Shown: piece by piece, positions 56,783 through 64,000 of the stretch | How positions within the stretch are numbered: the stretch's first letter is position 1 | Layout of the letters: each line of letters begins with the position of its first letter | DNA from: Collimonas sp. PA-H2 | GTDB taxonomy: Bacteria > Pseudomonadota > Gammaproteobacteria > Burkholderiales > Burkholderiaceae_D | DNA length: 64,000 bases | Assembly (NCBI RefSeq): GCF_002564105.1 | Contig: NZ_PDBX01000001.1 | Location: 5,456,001-5,520,000 of the forward strand | Direction of reading: 5' to 3' | Translations under genes and position numbers: made by a program | The notes under the pieces: model-generated | Seen by the model: only the letters and a program-made list of their open reading frames with translations | The model's database searches: none | Told to the model about the DNA's origin: nothing

Positions 56783-59244
56783 TTAGGCGGAAAAGATAAA
56801 CGATCCGTCGGGGTCGTGCCCGCCTTGGGTTGGGAGCAATACCTTGCGATCCAAGTTCTTCGGCCCCGGCAGACTATGCGAAGCCGCATGCGCCACATAA
56901 GCGCCGTTAGTGCCCTTCTCGATTCCGCCTGCATTGAACTTGGTGTAACTGCCGCCGCCATTGATCACCAGTTCCTCCTTGGCGGTAATGGTGATGCGGT
57001 CAGCGGTCTGAGTGATGTTGAGCTTCGCCAGAATATTGATGCTGTCTGTAAGCGCCTGGACGTCGATGTCGCCGGCGGCCGCCACCATCTTGATGCCCGT
57101 CTTTTGCACAAACAAACGGAAGGTATTCCTGATGCTGGCGAACCAGCTATCGCCGCTGGCAATGGACAAGCTCTTGCCGGTCGTAATGGCCGTGTGCTGG
57201 TCGCTTGCGATATGGGTGCTGCCGCTGGTGGTGGTTTCGATACCGGCAGGACTGGCCAGAACAAGGTGCGGTTGTGACAGCTCCGGGAAACTACCCTCTG
57301 CACCTCCGCCCTGCCCCTTGATCGCATCGTTCTGCGCTTTCAAGGTTTGCGCGACATCGGCCTGCTGTCCCTGTTTCTCCTGCGCCCCAGCCTGCTGCGC
57401 CGCATCGGCCAGCGACTCGTGCTGGTCGCGCGCAGCGGTCAGCCTTCTGACTGTCTCGCCCATGTCCTTGATGTGCGCAGCAGCGTTGTTTCTGGCCTCG
57501 GTAGTGATCAACATCCCCTTGGCCGCACGCGCCACGCCATGACCGTCTGTCCTCAGTTCCCAGCCGTCGCCCCGCGCATCCTTGCGCCCCGCATTGTCTT
57601 CGATGCGGCTGATGCTGCCCAGACTCAGCTGGCTATGCTGGTGATCGCTTTTCAGCTGGGCCTGGATTTTGCCGTTGGTGTCGTCCAGCACCAGGTGGTT
57701 GCTTCTCCCTCCTGGCTGATTACCGCCGTTGGGCGTCAGCTCACGGCTTCTAAAACCCATCAGCGACTGCTGGGTCGCCAGCTTCCAGGGCGGCATGTTG
57801 CGCTGGTTGTAGACGCTGCCGGTGACGATGGGGCGGTCGGGATTGCCATCGAGCCATTGCACCAGGCATTCTGAGCCGACGCGCGGGATAGATTTAGCGC
57901 CCAGTTCGCCGCCAGCCCAGGCACTCGCAACCCGCACCCAGGCGGAGCTGCGTTCATCGTTGTTGCCGATGCGGTCCCAGTGGAACTGGACACGGATGCG
58001 GCCGTATTCGTCGTATGGACGCTGCCCTGACCGGAAGGACCGACTACCGTGACGGTTTGCGGCGACAGGATCTTGGTGTTGACGCTATGGAAATTACGAC
58101 CCGGACGCCAGGGGATCGTCTTGCGCAGGCAGGTCAGCTCGTTGCGGTACTCGGCCTTTTGATCTGCCTGCTGCAGATAGTTGTTGCTGGCGATGTGGTG
58201 GACCGAGATGATCAGGAATTCATTCTTGCCGGCTTCTTCATGGCTGGCAAACGGGCTGGAAGAGAAATGGCCGGTCAGGCGGTACCAGCGACCAGGCAGC
58301 ACATAGCGGTTATTACCCGCCGCTTCAAAGTGTTTACCCGCGGCTTCGATCTCTTCCATGTGCAGGCGCGACAGTTTATCTGCATCCTGAGCACCTTTGA
58401 CGCCGTAAGCGCCGGCATATTCATAGGATTCGACATCGAGCACATTGCCCTGCTTGTTCAGGGTCGGCACGCCGGCATTGATCGGCACCGGGCTCTTGAA
58501 GTTGAAACCGGACAGCGACACCGAACCGGGGACGATCTGGCGCACCGGGGAGAACTCGCCAATACCATCTTCTTCGAAGGCGCCGCCATGGCGCTGGAAG
58601 CGGATCTCTTCGCCGCCGTCGATCGCTGCGGCCTGGGTGGAGTCATCGGTGATGACCAGCTTGTGGCCCTTGTCCGTGTGCTCGTAGTAGTACAGCAAGC
58701 CGGCGGCTTCCAGCCGGCGATGGACATAGTTATGGTCGCTTTCGTCGAACTGGATGGCGTCCGTCATGACAGGATCGGTACCGCTGACGCGATAGTCCCA
58801 GTCGGGTAATGTGCCGTAGTCGGCGCAGATGCTGTCGATCTGTTCGCGCAGGGTCTTGCCGTGGAAGATGTAGTTATCCTTGCGCAGACGCAGGTACTGG
58901 GTCCAAGGGCCTAGCTTGGCCTGGTAGAAGGTGATATTGCCGTCGGTGCGCGAGAGGCGAAACTCGAAGCAATATCCTGTGAAATGGCGCAGGCTGCCGT
59001 CCGCTCTAACTAATTCTACGCAGAACAGCTTGCCTTGCAGATCCTTCAGGGCCAGTTCAGCGTCATCGGACAATAATTCCACGGTGTACTCAAAATCGCG
59101 CGACAGGCTTTCGACGGCGTTGAGCTTGTTCACCAGCAGTTGCGCGTGCGGGCCGTCGTCGTGGGGGAAGGACAACCGAAGGATGCGCTTGTTCTGGCGG
59201 CCGTTGATAAGGCTTTGCAAAGTCTGGATGACATTATTGCTCAT
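56783..59244 (-). pseudogene. vgrG: VgrG type VI secretion tip protein, split by one missing base
   Basis: The intact protein would have 820 residues. The N-terminal frame (59244 down to 57760) holds the gp27/gp44-like base: RILRLSFPHDDGPHAQLLVN, FTGYCFEFRLSRTDGNITFY, DESDHNYVHRRLEAAGLLYY and SPQTVTVVGPSGQGSVHT. There the frame breaks near 58012 (CATACGAC instead of CATACGGAC). The other frame continues DEYGRIRVQFHWDRIGNNDE, VASAWAGGELGAKSIPRVGS, then LDGNPDRPIVTGSVYN, DUF2345 and a C-terminal domain ending GGHDPDGSFIFSA. No other type VI structural gene is in the window, so this is an orphan VgrG. Nothing to rescue translation, such as a slippery site, is obvious. Confidence 0.85.
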
Positions 59245-59466
59245 GCGGTATTCCTATGGCAGCACAATATTTCACAAGGGAAATAAACAATGTGATTTTA
59301 ACAAACTTCTGCGAACTAGGGATTGCTATGTTTCATCGCTAGACACAATGCAATAGCACCTACCCCTGGCACCAATGACAACAATATCATTTAAGCAATA
59401 ATACTGTCATCATTTTACTGGCGAAGCAACAGCTCGGAACAGGTCTTCTATGTGATTTGCTGATCT

Positions 59467-60168
59467 TTAAGCGATCAATTGCTGACGCCATGCGCAAGGC
59501 GTAGCGCCGTGCAGATGAACCTGCTCGACCGAGGTCAGTTCCTCGCGACTGCAAAGGGAAATCGCGAAACCTTGCTGCGACCAGTTCCGCGCATGCCAGC
59601 CAGGTCCTGACTGCAAGCGCAGGCCGCCAACCACAAGCTCAGGCGATACGACATCTGCGCCCTGATTTGACATCAGCTTATACAGCGCTTCCTTAGCGCT
59701 CCACAGGGCATAAAACGTCTCTACCCTTTCGGCATCAGGACGCCCGGATAACCAGTTGCTCTCCGCAGAGGAAAAAGCGCTGCGGGCAAGCGCCTCGACG
59801 TCGCGCCCGCTATCCAGCGCTTCTATATCGATGCCGACAGGCGTATCGGCGCTGGTCGCACAGGCGACCCAGCCGCGGCTGTGCGACAGACTGAACTGTG
59901 GCATCACCGGGCAAGCGACCGGCAAGCGCAGCTGCGGCGCCCTGCCCTGGCGTTCGATGAGCTCGACCGCCTCGAATGCGATGCCGGCCAGCTGTGCGAC
60001 CGCAAAGCGCAGCAGGATCCGCCCCAGCAGGAATTCGCGCTGGCGCAGCGGCCGCAAAAAGCGCCGGTAGCGCAGCAGTTCGGGCTCGCTCAGGCAGGCC
60101 AGAAAGCGGTCGCAGTCGGCATCGGCCAATGCATTCGCATCGAGCAGCCAGATGACGGCGGATCGCAC
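59467..60168 (-). CDS. 4'-phosphopantetheinyl transferase
   Basis: This 233-residue Sfp-like enzyme transfers phosphopantetheine from CoA to carrier proteins. The magnesium motif VGIDIEAL and the WSAKEALYKL motif are intact. I chose GTG 60168, which has a GAGG site 6 bases upstream and starts 8 bases past the ketosynthase stop. The frame is open further upstream, but that part overlaps the ketosynthase gene. It closes the aryl polyene gene block and should activate its acyl carrier proteins. It could also serve the Pls-type synthetase. Confidence 0.9.
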   Translation of the reverse strand: MRSAVIWLLDANALADADCDRFLACLSEPELLRYRRFLRPLRQREFLLGRILLRFAVAQLAGIAFEAVELIERQGRAPQLRLPVACPVMPQFSLSHSRGWVACATSADTPVGIDIEALDSGRDVEALARSAFSSAESNWLSGRPDAERVETFYALWSAKEALYKLMSNQGADVVSPELVVGGLRLQSGPGWHARNWSQQGFAISLCSREELTSVEQVHLHGATPCAWRQQLIA

Positions 60169-60176
60169 GGCCGACC

Positions 60177-61430
60177 TCAATCCAGGCGTTTGAAAATCAG
60201 CGAAGTGTTGATGCCGCCAAACGCAAAATTGTTCGACATCACATACTCGCATTGCAGCTCGCGGCCCTGGTCGACAATGTAGTCCAGCTCGGCGCATAGC
60301 GGGTCGAGCTGCTGCAGGTTGATGGTCGGCGCGAACCAGCCGCTGCGCATCATCTCGATGCTGACCCAGGCTTCCAGCGCGCCGCAGGCGCCCAGCGTGT
60401 GGCCGGTGTAGCTCTTCAGCGAACTGATGGCGGTGTTGCCCGCGAACACGGCGGCGGTGGCGTGCGATTCGGCGATGTCGCCCTGCTCGGTGCCGGTGCC
60501 ATGGGCGTTGATGTAGCCGATGGCCGAGGCCGGCAAGCCGGCATCCGCCAGCGCCAGCGTCATCGCAATCTGCATGGTGTCGGCGTTCGGATGGGTGACG
60601 TGGCAGCCGTCGCTATTGGTGCCGAAGCCGACGATTTCGGCATACATCCTGGCGCCTCTGGCGCGCGCATGTTCGAAGTCTTCCAGGATCAGCGTCCCCG
60701 CGCCCTCGCCGATCACCAGGCCATCGCGGCTGCGGTCGAACGGGCTCGGCGTCATGGCCGGCGTATCGTTGCGGATGCTGGTGGCAAACAAGGTATCGAA
60801 CACCGCGGCTTCGGTGGCGCACAATTCCTCGGCGCCGCCGGCCACCATCACTTGCTGGCGGCCGCCGCGTATCGCTTCGTAGGCATAGCCTATGCCCTGG
60901 CTGCCGGAGGTGCAGGCGCTGGAAGTGGTGATAACGCGGCCGGTGATGCCGAAAAACACGCCGATATTGACCGGCGCCGTATGCGCCATCATCTTGATAT
61001 AGGTAGTGGCGTTGATGCCGCGGGTGCTGCGCTCTTCCATCATGCGGCCGAAATCGCCGATCGCCGCCGGGGTGCCGGCGGAAGAACCGTAGGCGACCCC
61101 GCAAGCGCCGCTTTTCAGTAGCGGATCGTCGATCAGGCCGGCATCGATCAAGGCCAGCTCGCTGGCGCGGGTAGCCATCAGCGCCACCCGGCCCATGCTG
61201 CGGGTAGTCTTGCGGTTATAGCGTTCCGACAGGGAAAACTCGGCGGCAGGCGCACCCAGCTGGGTGTTCAAGCCGTCGTAGTCGGCCCACTCATGCATGC
61301 GCACGACGGCGTTGCGATAGCTGCCTAGATGGGCGCGGATGGCATTCCAGTCGTTGCCGATCGGGCTGATGCCGGCCATGCCGGTCACCACCACCCGACG
61401 CGCTGTTGAAGCATGCATAATGTCATTCAT
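60177..61430 (-). CDS. Beta-ketoacyl-ACP synthase of aryl polyene cluster (ApeR-like)
   Basis: This 417-residue FabF-type condensing enzyme joins malonyl units in polyene chain growth. The catalytic cysteine in TTSSACTSGSQGIG, the histidines in INAHGTGTEQGD and SYTGHTLGACGALEA, and the lysine in SSLKSYTGH form a complete Cys-His-His triad. It overlaps the ketoreductase stop by 4 bases. The order DUF3261, ketosynthase, dehydratase, ketoreductase, ketosynthase matches apeN-O-P-Q-R of the E. coli aryl polyene cluster. Confidence 0.9.
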   Translation of the reverse strand: MNDIMHASTARRVVVTGMAGISPIGNDWNAIRAHLGSYRNAVVRMHEWADYDGLNTQLGAPAAEFSLSERYNRKTTRSMGRVALMATRASELALIDAGLIDDPLLKSGACGVAYGSSAGTPAAIGDFGRMMEERSTRGINATTYIKMMAHTAPVNIGVFFGITGRVITTSSACTSGSQGIGYAYEAIRGGRQQVMVAGGAEELCATEAAVFDTLFATSIRNDTPAMTPSPFDRSRDGLVIGEGAGTLILEDFEHARARGARMYAEIVGFGTNSDGCHVTHPNADTMQIAMTLALADAGLPASAIGYINAHGTGTEQGDIAESHATAAVFAGNTAISSLKSYTGHTLGACGALEAWVSIEMMRSGWFAPTINLQQLDPLCAELDYIVDQGRELQCEYVMSNNFAFGGINTSLIFKRLD

Positions 61431-62206
61431 GCCATGCCCCCATTCACCGAGATCACCTGGCGCGTGATATAGGCTGCATCCGGATGCAGCAGGAAAGCCA
61501 CGGTCGCCGCCACTTCCTCCGGCTTGCCGACCCGGCGCGCAGGAATCATCTTGAGCGCTTCGTCCAGCGGCACGTCATCGATCATGTCGGTTTCTATCAG
61601 CCCCGGCGCCACGCAGTTGACCGTGATGTTGCGCTTGGCCAGCTCGATCGCCAGCGCCTTGGTGGCGCCGATAATGCCGGCTTTGGCGGCGCTGTAGTTA
61701 ACCTGGCCACGGTTGCCGATCAGTCCGGACACCGAAGCCAGCGTCACGACGCGGCCAGCCGCGCGGCGCTGCACCAGCGGCATCACCAGCGGGTTGAGCA
61801 CGTTGTAGAAACCGTCCAGGTTGGTCTTCAGCACCAGGTCCCAGTCCTCGCCCGGCATCGCCGGGAACGCATTGTCGCGCGCGACACCGGCATTGCACAC
61901 CACGCCGTAATAACAACCGTGCTGCTCAATGTCGGCCAGCAGGATATCCGCCGTGGCCTGGCGCTCGCCTATGTCGAACTGCAATACGCGCGCCTGCACG
62001 CCCAGCTCGCGCACCGTCTGCGCCACCGCATCGGCGGCGGCGCGCTGCTGATGGCAGTGCAGGACGATATCGTAGCCGTCGCGCGCCAGCCGCAAGGCGA
62101 TGGCCTTGCCGATGCCGCGGCTTGAACCGGTCACCAGCACGGTTTTATTCAAGCCGGCAAGCGGGGCCACAGCCGGACCTGCGGCAATTTTCAAATCCGA
62201 CGTCAT
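61427..62206 (-). CDS. 3-oxoacyl-ACP reductase of aryl polyene cluster (ApeQ-like)
   Basis: This 259-residue short-chain dehydrogenase reduces the beta-keto group with NADPH. The Rossmann motif VLVTGSSRGIGKAIALRL, the catalytic Ser in LASVSGLIGNRGQ, Tyr-Lys in NYSAAKAGIIG and the C-terminal VAPGLIETDMIDD block fit FabG-type enzymes. It overlaps its neighbours by 4 bases on each side. Confidence 0.92.
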   Translation of the reverse strand: MTSDLKIAAGPAVAPLAGLNKTVLVTGSSRGIGKAIALRLARDGYDIVLHCHQQRAAADAVAQTVRELGVQARVLQFDIGERQATADILLADIEQHGCYYGVVCNAGVARDNAFPAMPGEDWDLVLKTNLDGFYNVLNPLVMPLVQRRAAGRVVTLASVSGLIGNRGQVNYSAAKAGIIGATKALAIELAKRNITVNCVAPGLIETDMIDDVPLDEALKMIPARRVGKPEEVAATVAFLLHPDAAYITRQVISVNGGMA

Positions 62207-62682
62207 TCAGTACTTCCTTCTAGAAAAACAGCCGCATCGACCGGCTGGAATACGGTAATCGTGGCGCTCGCCAGTTGCTGCGTACTGGTACTGGCGCGGA
62301 TATGGCATTCGAACGAGCCGATGCCATTGTCCGCCTGCAGCAGCCTGTGCACCTGCACCTGCAATACGCTGCCTATGGCAAACTCGGCGCAGGCGGCTTC
62401 GTAGCGCCGGGTGCCCAGCAGGAAGCCGATCTTGACTTCCTCGCCGCGCTGCTGGGCTGTATAGCCGGCATAGGCAGCGATCGCCTGCGCCATATACTCG
62501 ACGCCGACCCAGGCCGGCACGCCGTGCTGCCGGCAAAACAGGCTGTCGGCGCGGATTGTCACCTCAGCCAGCAGCTCTTCGGCGCCGGCGTGCAGCAGGC
62601 GATCCAGCAACACCATGGTGCCGGAATGCGGCAGCAAGGTGCGGATATCCAGGTTTTCAAACGCCGTCAGTTGATCCATCAT
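62203..62682 (-). CDS. Hotdog-fold 3-hydroxyacyl-ACP dehydratase (ApeP-like)
   Basis: This 159-residue hotdog protein probably removes water to make the polyene double bonds. The N-terminal LLPHSGTMVLLDRLL and the hotdog helix GVPAWVGVEYMAQAIAAYAG match the ApeP/FabZ-like dehydratases of pigment clusters. It overlaps both flanking genes by 4 bases. Confidence 0.88.
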   Translation of the reverse strand: MMDQLTAFENLDIRTLLPHSGTMVLLDRLLHAGAEELLAEVTIRADSLFCRQHGVPAWVGVEYMAQAIAAYAGYTAQQRGEEVKIGFLLGTRRYEAACAEFAIGSVLQVQVHRLLQADNGIGSFECHIRASTSTQQLASATITVFQPVDAAVFLEGSTE

Positions 62683-63866
62683 TCACGTCCCAACAGCAGG
62701 CTGGCATTGGCGCCGCCAAAGGCAAAGGAGTTGCTCAGTGCCCAGCGCATGGGCCGGCCTAGCCTGGCCCCCAGCGGCTGCAGATTGAGCTGCGGTAGTT
62801 GCGCATCGGCCATGCCGTCCCATAAATGCGGCGGCAGGCAGCCCTGCGGATTACTGTCTTGCATCGCCAGCCAGCACAAGCCCGCCTCCACCGCGCCGGC
62901 GGCGCCCAAGGCATGGCCGGTGAATGGCTTGGTCGAACTGAGCGCTACCCGGTCGCCGAACAAGGCGGCGATCACGCGGCCTTCCATGGCGTCGTTCTGC
63001 ACCGTCGCCGTGCCATGCAAGTTGATGTAGTCGCATTGCGCCGGCGCCAGGCCGGCGCGCGCCAGCGCCTGTTCGATGGCGCTCCTGGCGCCGTTGCCGG
63101 ACGGATCGGGTGCCGAAATATGATAGCCGTCGGAAGACTCGCCCCAGCCGCGCAGGCTGACCGTCGCCTCTGCCTTGGTCATCAAGAACAGTGCGGCGCC
63201 CTCGCCGATATTGATGCCGTTACGATTAGCGCTGAAGGGATTGCAGCGGGCGACGCTGACCGATTCCAGCGCGGCAAAGCCGGCCACGGTGAACGCGCAC
63301 AGCGAATCGACGCCGCCGCTCAGCACGGCGTCGCAGATGCCCATGTTCAGCAGGCGGGCTGCGCTCGCCATTGCCTTGCTGCTCGATGCACAGGCGCTGG
63401 AATGCACATATGCCGGGCCGCTGACGCCCAGTTCGGCGGCCAGCATGGCCGCCGGCGACGCCATTTCCTGCTGCGCATAGCTGAAATCCACAGGAAAGCC
63501 GCCGTTTGCCCGGCGATAGTGGAAAGCCGCCTCGGTCTGGGCGATGCCGGAAGTGCTGGTGCCGAGCACGATCGCCACCCGGTGCGCGCCGAAGCGCTGG
63601 ATGGCGGCGTCGACCTGCGGCCGTATCTGCGCCAGCGCGGCCAACGCCAGCTGGTTATTGCGGCTGCGGTGATGCAGAGGCAGGCTCTCGATATCAGGCA
63701 AGATACCTGGCAAAATCGCGTCCACACAACCCAGCGCCAGCTCCCGCTGCGGCGAATGGCGGCGCGTCATGGCGACGCCGCTATCGCCGGCGAACAGGCG
63801 GCCGCTGATCCCGGCGTGGGTATCGCCGAGCGCGCAGATCATGCCGAGTTGATTGAGATAAACCAT
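62679..63866 (-). CDS. Beta-ketoacyl-ACP synthase of aryl polyene cluster (ApeO-like)
   Basis: This 395-residue condensing enzyme has the catalytic cysteine in HSSACASSSKAMASA, and histidines in INLHGTATVQND and KPFTGHALGAAGAVEA. The N-terminus VYLNQLGMICALGDTHAGI is shared with ApeO-type proteins. It begins 2 bases after the DUF3261 gene and overlaps the dehydratase by 4 bases. The triad is complete, so it is an active synthase and not a chain-length factor. Confidence 0.9.
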   Translation of the reverse strand: MVYLNQLGMICALGDTHAGISGRLFAGDSGVAMTRRHSPQRELALGCVDAILPGILPDIESLPLHHRSRNNQLALAALAQIRPQVDAAIQRFGAHRVAIVLGTSTSGIAQTEAAFHYRRANGGFPVDFSYAQQEMASPAAMLAAELGVSGPAYVHSSACASSSKAMASAARLLNMGICDAVLSGGVDSLCAFTVAGFAALESVSVARCNPFSANRNGINIGEGAALFLMTKAEATVSLRGWGESSDGYHISAPDPSGNGARSAIEQALARAGLAPAQCDYINLHGTATVQNDAMEGRVIAALFGDRVALSSTKPFTGHALGAAGAVEAGLCWLAMQDSNPQGCLPPHLWDGMADAQLPQLNLQPLGARLGRPMRWALSNSFAFGGANASLLLGRE

Positions 63867-63868
63867 GT

Positions 63869-64000
63869 CTATGGCGCCGCGGGAGCTGCGTTAGTTGCCG
63901 GACTGGCCGGTGCATCGTCGGCCGCGTCGCTGACCGAATCGATCGTCAGGCGATAGTGATAACGCAGATTGTTCAATTCCATCTTGCCGCTCCAGGGCGC
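63869..64000 (-). CDS. C-terminal end of a DUF3261 lipoprotein gene (ApeN-like), cut by window edge
   Basis: Only the last 43 residues are visible. They include PWSGKMELNNLRYHYRLTI and a disordered Ala/Pro-rich tail. The position directly before the ApeO-like synthase, 2 bases away, and this ending match DUF3261 proteins of aryl polyene clusters, which are thought to act in moving the pigment to the outer membrane. Confidence 0.7.
   Translation of the reverse strand, partial: APWSGKMELNNLRYHYRLTIDSVSDAADDAPASPATNAAPAAP

Noticed and set aside
56783-59244. Programmed frameshift in vgrG
   Set aside because: The break sits in CATACGAC with no slippery heptamer or obvious downstream structure, and two neighbouring genes carry similar breaks, so mutation or sequencing error is more likely.

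Overview
This window is a GC-rich betaproteobacterial chromosome segment. The block ndk–rlmN–pilF–rodZ–ispG–hisS–yfgM–bamB–der–hfq–hflX–hflK–hflC–hisZ–purA, together with surE–pcm–nlpD–rpoS, is the usual Burkholderiales arrangement. The accessory genes (inositol catabolism, aryl polyene pigment, VgrG) fit Oxalobacteraceae, perhaps a Collimonas-like organism. That family assignment is inference; no rRNA lies in the window.

Layout. 1-0.6 kb: start of a taurine-binding protein gene (tauA), cut by the window edge. 0.8-2.5 kb: a hipBA-type toxin-antitoxin pair behind three phased operator-like palindromes. 2.6-4.7 kb: a DyP-type peroxidase and a YcaQ-like DNA glycosylase. 4.8-7.6 kb: a PAS/GGDEF/EAL protein. 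7.9-12.5 kb: a Pls/PosA-type single-module non-ribosomal peptide synthetase with a membrane-bound C-terminus, followed by a GNAT acetyltransferase. 12.5-14.3 kb: a BCCT transporter and tRNA-Leu(CAG). 14.4-28.3 kb: a myo-inositol region. It holds a substrate-binding protein/permease/ATPase/iolC-DUF2090/iolD/iolE/iolB operon, a divergent RpiR regulator, iolG plus a second Gfo/Idh/MocA oxidoreductase, and an MFS transporter. No methylmalonate-semialdehyde dehydrogenase (iolA) is present here. 28.6-45.2 kb: the conserved housekeeping block, all on the minus strand. 45.4-52.4 kb: a Bax-inhibitor-1 family protein, an inverted-repeat element, rlmD, the rpoS–nlpD–pcm–surE operon and a phasin.

52.5-59.2 kb is an AT-richer type VI secretion accessory island: an orphan vgrG, an M23-like/GH19 cell-wall-hydrolase effector, a secreted protein translationally coupled to it, and an XAC2610-like putative immunity gene with a decayed partial copy beside it. 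Three of these genes (vgrG, effector, putative immunity gene) each carry what looks like exactly one missing base, and restoring it rejoins a clean full-length protein in every case. No comparable break was found elsewhere in the window.

59.5-64 kb is the distal part of an aryl polyene (xanthomonadin-like) pigment cluster: a phosphopantetheinyl transferase, two ketosynthases, a ketoreductase, a hotdog dehydratase and the end of a DUF3261 lipoprotein gene. The window edge cuts the cluster.

The strongest leads are the triple-frameshifted VgrG/effector/immunity module, the Pls-type synthetase paired with an acetyltransferase, the histidine-rich tail on histidyl-tRNA synthetase, and the nested inverted repeat at 46.2-46.4 kb.
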